A stretch of DNA of 49,196 nucleotides from Blastococcus sp. MG754426 (GCF_021699055.1 NZ_SSXC01000026.1:1-49196); one strand, 5' to 3'. Positions 1-8,670 are shown, counted from the first letter of the stretch. Numbers and translations: made by a program. The notes: generated by a model from the letters alone, not told the origin.

Positions 1-18
1 CCTATGCCCGGTGGTGGC

Positions 19-1098
19 TCAGCGCTCGACGTCCCCGCGGATGAAGGCCTCCACGGCGTCGCGTGCCTCGCTGTCGCTGTACTGCACCGGCGGCGACTTC
101 ATGAAGTACGAGGACGCCGACAGGATCGGGCCGCCGATGCCGCGGTCCTGGGCGATCTTCGCGGCGCGGACGGCGTCGATGATGATGCCGGCCGAGTTCG
201 GGGAGTCCCAGACCTCGAGCTTGTACTCCAGGTTCAGCGGGACGTCGCCGAACGCGCGGCCCTCGAGGCGGACGTAGGCCCACTTCCGGTCGCTCAGCCA
301 CGGCACGTGGTCCGACGGGCCGATGTGCACGTTGCCCGCGCCCATGTCGCGCTCGACCTGGCTGGTGACGGCCTGGGTCTTGGAGATCTTCTTGGACTCC
401 AGGCGCTCGCGCTCGAGCATGTTCTTGAAGTCCATGTTGCCGCCGACGTTCAGCTGCATGGTGCGGTCGAGCTGCACGCCGCGGTCCTCGAACAGCTTGG
501 CGAGCACCCGGTGGGTGATGGTGGCGCCCACCTGGCTCTTGATGTCGTCGCCGACGATGGGCACACCCGCGGCGGTGAACTTGTCCGCCCACTCCTTGGT
601 GCCGGCGATGAAGACCGGGAGGGCGTTGACGAAGGCGACGCCGGCGTCCAGCGCGGCCTGCGCGTAGAACTCGGCGGCCTGCTGCGAGCCGACCGGCAGG
701 TAGCAGACGAGCACGTCGGCGCCCGAGTCGCGCAGGGCGGCGACGACGTCGACCGGCTGCTCGTCGGACTCCTCGACCATCTCGCGGTAGTACTTGCCCA
801 GGCCGTCGAGGGTGGTCCCGCGCTGCACGGTCACGCCCAGCGGCGGGACGTCGCAGATCTTGATGGTGTTGTTCTCGCTGGCGACGATGGCCTCGGAGAG
901 GTCGCGGCCGACCTTCTTGGCGTCCACGTCGAACGCGGCGACGAACTCGACGTCGGACACGTGGTACTCGCCGAAGCGGACGTGCATCAGGCCCGGGACG
1001 GACGTGGTCTCGTCGGCGTCGCGGTAGTAGTGCACGCCCTGCACGAGCGAGGCGGCGCAGTTGCCGACGCCGACGATGGCGACCTTGACTGACCCCAT
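19..1098 (-). CDS. ino1: inositol-3-phosphate synthase
   Basis: This 359-residue protein matches the actinobacterial myo-inositol-1-phosphate synthases, which convert glucose-6-phosphate to inositol-3-phosphate with NAD, the first step towards phosphatidylinositol and mycothiol. It begins [18 protein letters not shown], a Rossmann glycine motif, and carries the family segments around [26 protein letters not shown] and [12 protein letters not shown] in the catalytic domain. The start is ATG at 1098 because AAGGAGAG lies just upstream on the minus strand. An open frame continues upstream through the regulator gene, but that extension is noncoding in this frame. It is the second gene of a padR-ino1 unit, the same pairing as Rv0047c-Rv0046c of M. 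tuberculosis. The length agrees with the family. Confidence 0.96.
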   Translation of the reverse strand: MGSVKVAIVGVGNCAASLVQGVHYYRDADETTSVPGLMHVRFGEYHVSDVEFVAAFDVDAKKVGRDLSEAIVASENNTIKICDVPPLGVTVQRGTTLDGLGKYYREMVEESDEQPVDVVAALRDSGADVLVCYLPVGSQQAAEFYAQAALDAGVAFVNALPVFIAGTKEWADKFTAAGVPIVGDDIKSQVGATITHRVLAKLFEDRGVQLDRTMQLNVGGNMDFKNMLERERLESKKISKTQAVTSQVERDMGAGNVHIGPSDHVPWLSDRKWAYVRLEGRAFGDVPLNLEYKLEVWDSPNSAGIIIDAVRAAKIAQDRGIGGPILSASSYFMKSPPVQYSDSEARDAVEAFIRGDVER

Positions 1099-1211
1099 GA
1101 CTCTCCTTACTCCTGGACCGAGGTGGTCCGCTGGGCTCGGACCGGTGGTGGTCCGCTGCTGTCTCGGGCGGGCTGGCCCGCTGGTCGGTGGTGGTGGTGC
1201 ATGACCGTCTG

Positions 1212-1832
1212 CTAGGTCGGGACGTGCTGCGCACCGGCCGGCCCGTCGTCCTCGCCCGCGCGGGGCGCCGGCCGGTCGCCGGACTCCGCCCGTTCGCTGT
1301 CGATGAGCTCGGAGAGCCAGCGGACCTCGCGGTCCACCGACTCCAGACCGTGGCGCTGGAGCTCGAGGGTGTAGCGGTCGAGCCGTTCGCGGGTCCGCGC
1401 CAGTGAGGACCGCAACCCTTCGCGCTGCCGCTCCACGGTGCGCCGGCGGCCCTCGAGGATCCGCAGCCGCACGTCGCGCGCCGTGTGCCGGAAGAAGGCC
1501 AGGCGGACGCCGAAGAGCCCGCCGTCGTCGTAGGCCTCCGGGCCGGTCTGGCTGACCAGCTCGTGGAAGCGCTCCTTGCCCTCCGCGGTGATCGTGTAGA
1601 CCACCTTGCCGCGTCGGCCGGTCAGCGGCGGTGCGTCGGCCGGCAGCAGGGCACGCGGCGCGGGCTCGTCGGTGGAGATCAGCCCGGCCGCCTGCATCCG
1701 CCGCAGCGCGGGGTACAGCGATCCGTAGGAGATGCTGCGCAGCCCGCCGAGCACCGCGGCGAGCTGCTTGCGCAACTCGTACCCGTGCATCGGCGCCTGG
1801 TGCAGCAGGCCGAGGATGGCGAACTCGAGCAC
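1212..1832 (-). CDS. PadR family transcriptional regulator
   Basis: A 206-residue PadR-type repressor. The N-terminal winged helix starts [24 protein letters not shown] and is followed by [21 protein letters not shown] and a basic wing, then a C-terminal helical dimerisation region. I place the start at GTG 1832 because GGGGAGG precedes it at normal distance. A longer ATG start at 1901 would put the 25-bp palindrome at 1859-1883 inside the gene, whereas the GTG start leaves it in the promoter. The gene lies directly upstream of ino1 in the same orientation, so it may control itself and inositol synthesis. The effector is unknown. Confidence 0.9.
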   Translation of the reverse strand: MLEFAILGLLHQAPMHGYELRKQLAAVLGGLRSISYGSLYPALRRMQAAGLISTDEPAPRALLPADAPPLTGRRGKVVYTITAEGKERFHELVSQTGPEAYDDGGLFGVRLAFFRHTARDVRLRILEGRRRTVERQREGLRSSLARTRERLDRYTLELQRHGLESVDREVRWLSELIDSERAESGDRPAPRAGEDDGPAGAQHVPT

Positions 1833-1858
1833 GTCGCCCTCCCCGGTCGCGCCTGCAG

Positions 1859-1883
1859 TCGATGTATCGGCACGATACATCGA
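1859..1883. promoter_or_regulatory. PadR operator candidate (perfect palindrome)
   Basis: Two perfect 11-bp arms, TCGATGTATCG and CGATACATCGA, are separated by the trinucleotide GCA. The ATGT and ACAT ends recall the ATGT/ACAT half-sites known for PadR-family operators. The site ends 26 bp upstream of the padR GTG start and lies in the divergent region shared with the DUF5318 gene. Confidence 0.7.
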
Positions 1884-1989
1884 TCGGTCCGCGCACTCCA
1901 TCCCGAGGCGTGGGGCGGGTGGGTCACCCGGGGCGGGTAGCGTGCTCGGTCACCCCACGGACCAGGGCCTGGTGCGTACATTGGCCGCC

Positions 1990-2406
1990 GTGCCCGGACG
2001 TCGTTCCGTCGTGGACTACTCGCTGCAGCGGCGAGCCGTCCTCGCGGGAGTACGAACGGGGCGCACGGGGTTGTCCGAGGTGTGCGACGCCAGTCCGTAC
2101 CTCTCGCGGGCGGCGAAGTACCACGGAGAGCCGACCGACGCCGCCTGCCCGGTCTGCCGACGTGAGCGCCTCACCCTGGTGAACTACGTGTACGGCGAGA
2201 ACCTCGGGCCGGTGGCCGGCCAGGCCAAGACCGAGGCCGAGCTCGCCCGCATGGACGCCGCCCAGGACGAGTTCTCCGTCTACCGGGTCGAGGTGTGCCG
2301 CGGGTGCGGCTGGAACCACCTGGACTGCTCGTACGTCCTCGGTGCCGAACCCGAGCCGGGTCGCAGGGCCCGCCGCAGCCGGCGCCGGGCCGCTCCCGAG
2401 CGGTGA
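1990..2406 (+). CDS. DUF5318 family zinc-ribbon protein
   Basis: A 138-residue protein of the DUF5318 family, homologous in sequence and position to Rv0049 of M. tuberculosis. The conserved core VDYSLQRRAVLAGVRTG, SEVCDASPYLSRAAKYHGEP, then CPVC and CRGCGWNHLDCSYVLG, contains two CxxC pairs that could bind one zinc. The C-terminus is a basic Arg-rich tail. The start is uncertain between GTG 1990 and GTG 2011 because neither has a strong ribosome binding site; 1990 gives a length close to the relative. It is divergent from padR and lies just upstream of the penicillin-binding protein gene. The biochemical function is unknown. Confidence 0.85.
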   Translation: MPGRRSVVDYSLQRRAVLAGVRTGRTGLSEVCDASPYLSRAAKYHGEPTDAACPVCRRERLTLVNYVYGENLGPVAGQAKTEAELARMDAAQDEFSVYRVEVCRGCGWNHLDCSYVLGAEPEPGRRARRSRRRAAPER

Positions 2407-2442
2407 CGGACCGGCCGGCTGCCGGCCCCCCACCGTGCCACC

Positions 2443-2464
2443 GGGCCCGCGACGGAGCGGGCCC
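2443..2464 (+). terminator. hairpin after the DUF5318 gene
   Basis: A perfect 8-bp stem GGGCCCGC/GCGGGCCC with a six-base loop lies between the DUF5318 gene and the penicillin-binding protein gene. There is no U tract, which is common for actinobacterial terminators. Confidence 0.5.
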
Positions 2465-2549
2465 TCTCCGCTGCCACAGCTGAAGACGAACCGCTGCGTC
2501 CGGGCAGGTGCCCGGCGTCGACCATGACAGCCCAGGAAGGGGTGTGCTC

Positions 2550-5054
2550 GTGCCCAGCCACGACGAGACCTCGCCCGTCGCACCGCGGGCCGGCTCGGTG
2601 CGCCGGCCGCCGGCCGCCCGTACCCGCAGCACCGGGGGCGGGGGCGGCACCGGCCGTCCCCCCGGCGGTGGTCGCCCGTCCGGCGGCGGGCGGCCGCCCG
2701 CGCGCGGCGGGACGACGGCCTCGCGCACCGGCTCGGGCCGTCCCCCGGGCCGGCCGACCGGGGCCAAGGGCAAGGCGGCGCGCAGCAAGAAGCAGCGCCG
2801 CGCCCGCCGGCTGAAGATCACCGCCGCGATCACGGGTGGGCTGCTCGCGCTGATGTGCGTCTTCGTCGGCGTGGTCTACGCCAGCACCGAGGTGCCGAGC
2901 CCCGACTCGGTGTCGACCAAGCAGACGACGGTGCTCTACTACTCCGACGGCGTGACCGAGATGGCGCGGCTCGGTGACGAGAACCGCACCAACGTGCCGC
3001 TGGCGGAGATCAGCGAGCCGGCGCAGCGCGCGGTCCTGGCCGCCGAGAACCGCAGCTTCTACTCCGATCCCGGCATCTCCTTCACCGGCATCGTGCGGGC
3101 CGCCTGGAACAACCTGACCGGCGGCTCCACGCAGGGCGGCTCGACCATCACGCAGCAGTACGTCAAGAACGCCTTCCTGACGCACGACCAGACGTTCAGC
3201 CGCAAGTTCCAGGAGCTGTTCCTGGCGATCAAGCTGGACAACAACTTCTCGAAGGAGCAGATCCTCGAGAACTACCTCAACACCATCTACTACGGCCGCG
3301 GCGCCTACGGCATCGAGGCCGCCGCCGACACCTACTTCGGCGTCCCGGCCGCGGAGCTCACCGCGCAGCAGGCCGCGGTGCTCGCCGTCCTGATCCGGAG
3401 CCCCTCCAACTACGACCCGGAGACCAACCCCGAGGGATCCCAGGACCGCTGGGGCCTGGTGCTCGACGCGATGGTCGAGGAGGGCTGGCTGTCCGCGGAG
3501 GAGCGGGCCGCCTCGGAGTACCCGGCGGTGCTGCCCAAGACCGGCTCCACGCTCGGCATGCCGGAGGGCCCCGAGGGCCACATCGTCCGGCAGGTCACCC
3601 AGGAGCTGCAGGACCGGTACGGCTACGACGAGCAGCAGATCAACGCCGGTGGCCTGCAGGTGACGACGACGATCAGCAAGCCGGCGCAGGACGCCGCCGT
3701 GGCCGCCGTCCAGGAGGTGACGGCGCCGCCGGAGCCGCAGGAGCTGCGCGAGGCACTCGTCGCCATCGACCCCCGCAGCGGCGGGGTCGTCGCCTACTAC
3801 GGCGGCGAGAACGGCGTCGGCACCGACTACGCGCAGGCCAAGCGCCAGCCCGGGTCGTCGGTCAAGCCCTACGTGCTGGCCACGGCCCTCGAGCAGGGCA
3901 TCGGGATCCAGGCCCGCCGCGACGGCAGCGACGACCAGGAGTTCCCCGACCGACCCGGCAAGCCGGTGACCAACTCCGGCGGTGCGAGCTGCCCGGCCTG
4001 CACGCTGACCGAGGCGATGACGCGCTCGCTGAACACCACCTTCTACGGCCTGGCCTACGAGGTCGGCCCGGAGAACGTGCGCGACACGGTCCTCGCGGCC
4101 ACGGGGCTGCCGGACACGTGGGGAGGCAGCGACTTCTTCGCGGGCAAGACCGTGCTGGCCAACTCCGAGGGCCTCACCGGCTCGTCGATCGGCATCGGTG
4201 AGTACGAGATGCGCCCGTTCGACCAGGCGCAGGGCTTCGCGACGCTCGCCGCCGGCGGCGTCTTCCGCGACGCGCACTTCGTCGCGAAGGTGACCGACGG
4301 CGAGGGCGCCGTGCTGGTCGACCAGACCGCCGCCACCGACGGGGAGCAGGTCCTGCCGGGCGACGTCGTCAACGACGTCACCGTCGCGCTCAAGGACGTC
4401 GCCTCCTACTCCCGCCGGGCCCTGGACGACGGCCGCGAGGTCGCCAGCAAGACCGGCACCCAGGGGCAGGGCGAGAACAACTCCGACGCGTGGATGGTCG
4501 GGTACACCCCCTCCATCGCCACCGCGGTGTGGATGGGCAACGACTCCCCCAGCGACCCGATCGTCGACTCCCGCGGGCGGATCATCTACGGCTCGGGGCT
4601 GCCCGGCGCCATCTGGCAGCGCTTCATGGACACCGTCCTCGCCGGCACCCCGGAGGAGGACCTGCCGGACCGGGCGCTGATCAAGGGCGACACCGGCGAG
4701 GGCGTCCCCGCACCGACGACCCAGGCGCCGCCGCCGGTGGAGACCCCGGCCGCGCCGACGACGACGAGTGCACCCACCACGACCGCCCCGCGGCCGGTGG
4801 ACACCGACGGCGACGGGGTGCCGGACGACCAGGACTTCGCCCCGAACGACCCGAGCGTCCAGACGCGGCCGACCCAGCAGCCGCTCGACCCCGACGGTGA
4901 CGCCGACGGTGACGGCCTCCCGAACCGGCAGGACCCCGCGCCGAACGACCCGGCCATCCCGGGCGACAGGAACAACCCCGGCGGGGGTGGCGGTGCGGGT
5001 GGCGACACCCAGCCCGGCACGCCCGGCCCGGTCGTCCCGCCGCCGCCCGGCTGA
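2550..5054 (+). CDS. ponA: class A penicillin-binding protein (PonA-type)
   Basis: An 834-residue bifunctional peptidoglycan synthase. Residues 1-88 are a basic Pro/Gly/Arg-rich cytoplasmic tail and about 90-112 the single membrane anchor. The GT51 glycosyltransferase follows, with AAENRSFYSDPGISFTG and GGSTITQQYVKN near residue 195. The transpeptidase has all three motifs: SSVK near 436, SLN near 493 and KTGT near 633. After about residue 715 comes a Pro/Thr linker and then Asp-rich repeats of the type DTDGDGVPDDQDFAPNDPS, resembling thrombospondin type 3 calcium sites, and a Gly-rich end. The GTG start is preceded by AGGAAGGGG. The gene occupies the position of ponA1 (Rv0050). Extracellular calcium binding by the tail is inference. 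Confidence 0.95.
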   Translation: MPSHDETSPVAPRAGSVRRPPAARTRSTGGGGGTGRPPGGGRPSGGGRPPARGGTTASRTGSGRPPGRPTGAKGKAARSKKQRRARRLKITAAITGGLLALMCVFVGVVYASTEVPSPDSVSTKQTTVLYYSDGVTEMARLGDENRTNVPLAEISEPAQRAVLAAENRSFYSDPGISFTGIVRAAWNNLTGGSTQGGSTITQQYVKNAFLTHDQTFSRKFQELFLAIKLDNNFSKEQILENYLNTIYYGRGAYGIEAAADTYFGVPAAELTAQQAAVLAVLIRSPSNYDPETNPEGSQDRWGLVLDAMVEEGWLSAEERAASEYPAVLPKTGSTLGMPEGPEGHIVRQVTQELQDRYGYDEQQINAGGLQVTTTISKPAQDAAVAAVQEVTAPPEPQELREALVAIDPRSGGVVAYYGGENGVGTDYAQAKRQPGSSVKPYVLATALEQGIGIQARRDGSDDQEFPDRPGKPVTNSGGASCPACTLTEAMTRSLNTTFYGLAYEVGPENVRDTVLAATGLPDTWGGSDFFAGKTVLANSEGLTGSSIGIGEYEMRPFDQAQGFATLAAGGVFRDAHFVAKVTDGEGAVLVDQTAATDGEQVLPGDVVNDVTVALKDVASYSRRALDDGREVASKTGTQGQGENNSDAWMVGYTPSIATAVWMGNDSPSDPIVDSRGRIIYGSGLPGAIWQRFMDTVLAGTPEEDLPDRALIKGDTGEGVPAPTTQAPPPVETPAAPTTTSAPTTTAPRPVDTDGDGVPDDQDFAPNDPSVQTRPTQQPLDPDGDADGDGLPNRQDPAPNDPAIPGDRNNPGGGGGAGGDTQPGTPGPVVPPPPG

Positions 5055-5075
5055 CCGATCACGCACACTGCTGGC

Positions 5076-6578
5076 ATGAGCAGCACCCCCACGGGCCCGT
5101 CCGCCACCGCGGACGGGCCCGTGGTCGTTCCACGTGGAACGACGCCGGCGTCCGCCCCGGACCGCGTGGTGCCCACCTGGACCGATCCGGTCGCGCGCCA
5201 GGCCAGCGAGGCCGTCGGCGGCCCGTGGGGCCGCTACGCCGTCACGGGCCGAGCCCTGTTCTGGACGCCGCTGCGGGTCTGCCTGCTCTTCGCCACCCTG
5301 GCGCTGGCGCTGGCGTGGGTGAAGCAGGCGCCGTGCGCCGACGGCGACTGGGCGGGCTTCGTCCAGTACACGCACTTCTGCTACTCGGACACGGTGCCGC
5401 TGTTCGGCCTGCACGGCCTGGACGACGGTGCCCTCCCCTACCTGGACTCCGCCGTCGAGTACCCGGTGCTCACCGGCGCCTTCATGGCGCTGGCCGCGGC
5501 GGTCTCGGGCGGCTACGACCGGGTGGCGGCGGCCTCGGGGCTGCTGCCCGAGGCCGCCCCGGTGCTCAGCTACTACGTGGTGACCTGCCTGCTGCTGACG
5601 GCGTGCGGGCTGCTCGTCGTGCGGGCCACCCTGGCCCTGGCCGGCCGCCGCCCCTGGGACGCGGCGATGGTGGGGCTCTCCCCGCTGCTGGTCGTGCACG
5701 CGTTCACCAACTGGGACCTGTTCGCCGTCGCGCTGGCCACCCTGGGCATGTGGGCGTGGGCGCGGCACCGCCCGGTGCTCGCCGGGGTGCTGCTGGGCCT
5801 CGGCGTCGCCGCGAAGCTGTACCCGGCCTTCCTGCTCGGCGCGCTCCTGCTGCTGTGCTGGCGGTCCGGGCAGCTGCGCCTCTGGGCGCGGACGGCGGCC
5901 GCGGCCGCGGTCGCCTGGGCGGCGGTCAACCTGCCGGTCGCGGTGCTGGCACCGGAGAACTGGACCCGCTTCTTCGCGCTCAACAGCACGCGGCCGGCCG
6001 ACCCGGACTCGCTGTGGAACCTCTTCCTGCACGTGGCCGGGGACGGGTGGCTCGACGGCCCGCTGGCCGAGGGGCAGACCCCCACCGTGCTCAACGCCGC
6101 CGTCGCCGTCGTGCTGCTCGCCGGGCTCGCCGCGGTGGCCTGGCTGACGCTGGCCGCGCCGGTGCGGCCCCGGGTCGCCCAGGTCGCCTTCCTGCTGGTC
6201 GCCGTCTTCCTGCTCACCAACAAGGTCTGGAGCCCGCAGTACTCGCTGTGGCTGCTCCCGCTCGCGGTGCTGGCCCGGCCGCGGTGGCGCTCGCTGCTGG
6301 CCTGGCAGGCGACCGAGGCGCTGCTGTGGGTGCCGCGCCTGCTCTGGTACCTGGGCACGGACAACCGCGGTGTCGACGTCGAGTGGTTCTTCCTCGCCGT
6401 CACGCTCCGCGACGCGGCCGTCGTCGTCCTCATGGCGCTGGTGGTCCGGGACGTGCTCGACCCCGACCGGGACGTCGTGCGCACCAGCTGGCCGGGCGTG
6501 GACGACCCGGCGGGCGGCCCGCTGGAGCACGCCCCGGACCGCCGGGCGCTCCGCCGGTCAGCCCAGCGCGGCGCGTAG
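5076..6578 (+). CDS. GT87/DUF2029-like integral membrane glycosyltransferase
   Basis: A roughly 500-residue polytopic membrane protein with about ten hydrophobic helices after a 65-residue soluble N-terminus. It has an acidic first periplasmic loop (LPYLDSAVEYPVLTG) and the segment VHAFTNWDLFAVALATLGMWAWARHRPVLAGVLLGLGVAAKLYPA split over two helices, both typical of GT-C polyprenyl-phosphate-sugar mannosyltransferases of the DUF2029/GT87 group. It sits where Rv0051 sits in M. tuberculosis. The start is weakly supported: no clear ribosome binding site precedes ATG 5076, and GTG codons at 5121, 5166 and 5169 are alternatives. A parS-like palindrome covers codons 17-23 of the long form. It ends 21 bp inside the convergent endonuclease gene. 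Donor and acceptor are unknown. Confidence 0.82.
   Translation: MSSTPTGPSATADGPVVVPRGTTPASAPDRVVPTWTDPVARQASEAVGGPWGRYAVTGRALFWTPLRVCLLFATLALALAWVKQAPCADGDWAGFVQYTHFCYSDTVPLFGLHGLDDGALPYLDSAVEYPVLTGAFMALAAAVSGGYDRVAAASGLLPEAAPVLSYYVVTCLLLTACGLLVVRATLALAGRRPWDAAMVGLSPLLVVHAFTNWDLFAVALATLGMWAWARHRPVLAGVLLGLGVAAKLYPAFLLGALLLLCWRSGQLRLWARTAAAAAVAWAAVNLPVAVLAPENWTRFFALNSTRPADPDSLWNLFLHVAGDGWLDGPLAEGQTPTVLNAAVAVVLLAGLAAVAWLTLAAPVRPRVAQVAFLLVAVFLLTNKVWSPQYSLWLLPLAVLARPRWRSLLAWQATEALLWVPRLLWYLGTDNRGVDVEWFFLAVTLRDAAVVVLMALVVRDVLDPDRDVVRTSWPGVDDPAGGPLEHAPDRRALRRSAQRGA
5124..5143. promoter_or_regulatory. parS-like centromere site
   Basis: The 14-mer GTTCCACGTGGAAC at 5127-5140 sits inside a perfect 20-bp palindrome. 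The general bacterial ParB site is GTTTCACGTGAAAC; this one differs by one symmetric T-to-C change in each half, a change that is tolerated singly in known parS sites. It lies in the first codons of the membrane glycosyltransferase gene, or upstream of it if a later start is used. Confidence 0.7.
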
Positions 6579-7370
6579 CAGCGCGATCTCCGCCGCGTGC
6601 CCCGCGGCGTCCCCCGGCGTCTCCAGGACGACCGGGCAGCCGGCCGCCCGCGCCACCTCGACCAGCACGTCCGCCGGGATCTCCCCGCCGTCCAGCGGCG
6701 CGTGCCGGTCGCGGCCGGAGCCCGCCGGGTCCCGGCTGTTGTTGAGGTGCACCAGGTCGATCCGGCCGGTGACCGCCCGGACGGCGTCGACGACGGAGCC
6801 CAGGTCCCAGCCGGCGGCCCAGCCGTGGCAGGTGTCCAGCACGAAGCCGGCGCCGAACCCGCCGATCGCCTCCCAGAGCCGGCCGAGGGCGTCGAGGTCG
6901 CGGGCCATGGCGTTGCCCCCGCCGGCGGTGTTCTCGACGAGCACGGGAACGGGGAAGCCGCCCTGCTCGGCCTGGCGGGCGAAGGTCTTGCGCCAGTTGT
7001 CGACGCCGACCGCGGGGTCGTCGCCGGCCAGCACGTGCCCGCCGTGCACCACCAGGCCGCGGGCGCCCACGTCGGCCGCGGCCCGGGCGTGCCCGGCCAG
7101 CAGGTTGCGGCTCGGTATGCGGATGCGGTTGTTCGTCGTCGCGACGTTCAGGACGTAGGGGGCGTGGACGAAGACGGCGACGTCGGAGCCGCGCAGCTCG
7201 GCGGCGTCCGGTCGCGGGCGCGGGGCCTTCCAGCCCTGCGGGTCCGCGAGGAAGACCTGCACCGCGTCGGCGTCGACCTCCGCGGCCCGGGCGAGCGGGC
7301 CGCCGCGGTCGAGGGCGCCGTCGTCGGTGAGGCCGGCACCCACGTGTACGCCGATCGGGTGGCTGCCCAT
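6558..7370 (-). CDS. nfo: endonuclease IV-like AP endonuclease
   Basis: A 270-residue TIM-barrel protein of the endonuclease IV family, which cuts DNA 5' of abasic sites. All expected metal-ligand segments are visible in order: VHAPYVLN, VVHGGHV, LVENTAGGG, LDTCHGWAAGWD, VHLNNS, GSGRDRHAPLDGG and VLETPG, so a three-zinc site is likely intact. I chose ATG 7370 because GGAG stands at correct distance; the ATG six bases earlier is too close to it. A much longer open frame upstream is not coding. It converges on the membrane glycosyltransferase gene with a 21-bp overlap and is divergent from the secreted-protein gene at 7495. It has no counterpart at this place in M. tuberculosis as I remember it. 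Confidence 0.92.
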   Translation of the reverse strand: MGSHPIGVHVGAGLTDDGALDRGGPLARAAEVDADAVQVFLADPQGWKAPRPRPDAAELRGSDVAVFVHAPYVLNVATTNNRIRIPSRNLLAGHARAAADVGARGLVVHGGHVLAGDDPAVGVDNWRKTFARQAEQGGFPVPVLVENTAGGGNAMARDLDALGRLWEAIGGFGAGFVLDTCHGWAAGWDLGSVVDAVRAVTGRIDLVHLNNSRDPAGSGRDRHAPLDGGEIPADVLVEVARAAGCPVVLETPGDAAGHAAEIALLRAALG

Positions 7371-7418
7371 GCTCATCTCCGCTTCGTCGACGAAATCCGC
7401 GTTTACCCGTATCGCCGA

Positions 7419-7445
7419 GGTCACATCATCGTTGAGGCTGTGACC
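7419..7445. promoter_or_regulatory. inverted repeat in divergent promoter region
   Basis: Seven-base arms GGTCACA and TGTGACC are separated by 13 bases in the short region between the divergent endonuclease IV and secreted-protein genes. It may be an operator or an RNA stem in the leader of the gene at 7495. No regulator can be named. Confidence 0.3.
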
Positions 7446-7494
7446 GGGGTTACCCACCGGTGCAGCTGTGACGTCGACGTGGAGGTAGCAGAAC

Positions 7495-8508
7495 ATGGCA
7501 ACGGGTCGCATCCGACGCTCGGCCCGCCGGGGCATCGCCGTGGCCCTGCTGGGCTGGCTGGGCGTGACCGCCGCGTCGGTGGCGGCGACCCCCACCGCGA
7601 GCGCCGCCCCCACGGCGACCGTGCCGATCCGCGACCTCACCCAGCTCGTCGTGTCGATCGACCAGGGCGGCTCGGTCACCTTCGTCAACGAGCTCCAGGA
7701 CAAGACGCTGCAGGTCGGTGGAGGGGGGCTGCTGCCGTCGCTGGTCAGCGTCACCGCCAGCACCGAGGTCACGCTCACCCTCCCGTCGGGGCAGCGCGAG
7801 CTGGCCCCCGGCGCGCGCGCCACCGAGCGGTTCGACCAGAGCTGCGTGGCCGGCTGCTGGCTCAGCTTCAGCTACTCGATGAGCTCGGGCGCCGCGCTCA
7901 CCCAGCCGCTGGTCGACGCTGCCACCGCGCTGCTGCCGCCGCTGCCCCGGCCGCAGCCGCTGGTCGTGAACACCCTGCTGCCGCTGCCGAACCTCCCGGG
8001 GGTCAACCTGCCGCAGCTGCCGCCGGTGACGCTGCCGGCCACGCCGCCGCCGGCCGGGCCTGCGCCCGAGCCGGCGCCGGAGGCCCCGCAGGCGCCGTCG
8101 ACCGGGCAGCCCGCGGCCCCGGAGGCCGGTCCGGCGCCGGAGGGCGTGGCGGGTGACCAGTACACGTACGAGACCGGCTCCGCCCCGGCCGCCCAGCTCC
8201 TGCCGGGGGCCCGCGCCGCGGCGGCCGCCGTCGACCCGTCCCGTTTCCTGGTGCCCGCCCTCACCGCCGAGGGCGCCGGGTCGGGGGGCGTCGCGGGCAC
8301 CTACGACGGCGCGTCGGTCCCCGAGTTCGGGCAGCTGGCCGGGCTCAGCACGCCGGCGCCAGGTGGCGAGGGCGCCGGTCAGGTGCTCGACGCCGCGGGG
8401 GCGCAGCCGGTCGCCCTGCCCGCCGCGGCGCTCGCCGCCGTCGTCAGCCTGGCCGGGGCCACCGCGGCGCTGGTCCGCACCGCGCAGGCGGCCCGCGGGT
8501 CCCGCTGA
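7495..8508 (+). CDS. secreted, C-terminally membrane-anchored protein of unknown function
   Basis: A 337-residue protein with a Sec signal peptide (Arg-rich start, hydrophobic core, likely cut after TASA near residue 37). A beta-rich domain of about 110 residues contains LVVSIDQGGSVTFVNELQDKTLQV and a close cysteine pair in CVAGCW; the pattern recalls cupredoxin-like folds, but no copper-binding His is evident. A long Pro/Ala-rich linker follows, then a conserved-looking segment, and at the end a hydrophobic helix (LPAAALAAVVSLAGATAALV) with a basic tail, which suggests anchoring to the membrane from outside. GGAGGT precedes the ATG. It stands alone upstream of the ribosomal operon. Function is not recognised. 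Confidence 0.7.
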   Translation: MATGRIRRSARRGIAVALLGWLGVTAASVAATPTASAAPTATVPIRDLTQLVVSIDQGGSVTFVNELQDKTLQVGGGGLLPSLVSVTASTEVTLTLPSGQRELAPGARATERFDQSCVAGCWLSFSYSMSSGAALTQPLVDAATALLPPLPRPQPLVVNTLLPLPNLPGVNLPQLPPVTLPATPPPAGPAPEPAPEAPQAPSTGQPAAPEAGPAPEGVAGDQYTYETGSAPAAQLLPGARAAAAAVDPSRFLVPALTAEGAGSGGVAGTYDGASVPEFGQLAGLSTPAPGGEGAGQVLDAAGAQPVALPAAALAAVVSLAGATAALVRTAQAARGSR

Positions 8509-8617
8509 CCGCCGTCGTCCCCCGTCCGGGCAGCGCCTGGCCCGCCGGTCCCGGCCGCTGGTAGCCTGGGGACAGCGCGTTCCGGCTCATGCCGGGGCGC
8601 GCGACGCGTGTACGACC

Positions 8618-8659
8618 CTCCTGCTGCAGATGCCCTGCAGCCGCGAAGACCAGAGGAGG
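8618..8659 (+). promoter_or_regulatory. rpsF leader structure sequestering the Shine-Dalgarno
   Basis: In the rpsF leader, CCTCCT (8618-8623) can pair with AGGAGG (8654-8659), which is the rpsF Shine-Dalgarno. Stacked directly on this stem is a perfect 7-bp hairpin GCTGCAG/CTGCAGC (8624-8642, loop ATGCC), followed on the 3' side by an unpaired stretch beginning within CCG (8642-8644). This layout resembles the known S6:S18 autoregulatory mRNA motif, in which a CCG near a bulge is bound by the protein pair. Assignment is by pattern only. Confidence 0.55.
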
Positions 8660-8670
8660 TGGGGTTCTCC

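Noticed and set aside
19..1896. A single 625-residue frame spanning padR and ino1
   Set aside because: Only the ino1 part is protein-like; the upstream part is out of frame with PadR, which has its own frame and GTG start.
2413..2427. GGCCGGC/GCCGGCC inverted repeat with a one-base centre as a terminator
   Set aside because: A one-base loop cannot form the full hairpin; the better stem lies at 2443-2464.
2280..6530. A 1416-residue open frame on the minus strand opposite ponA and the membrane glycosyltransferase
   Set aside because: It is a high-GC shadow: repetitive Arg/Gly/His-rich composition, no family motif, and the plus-strand genes have clear domains and ribosome binding sites.
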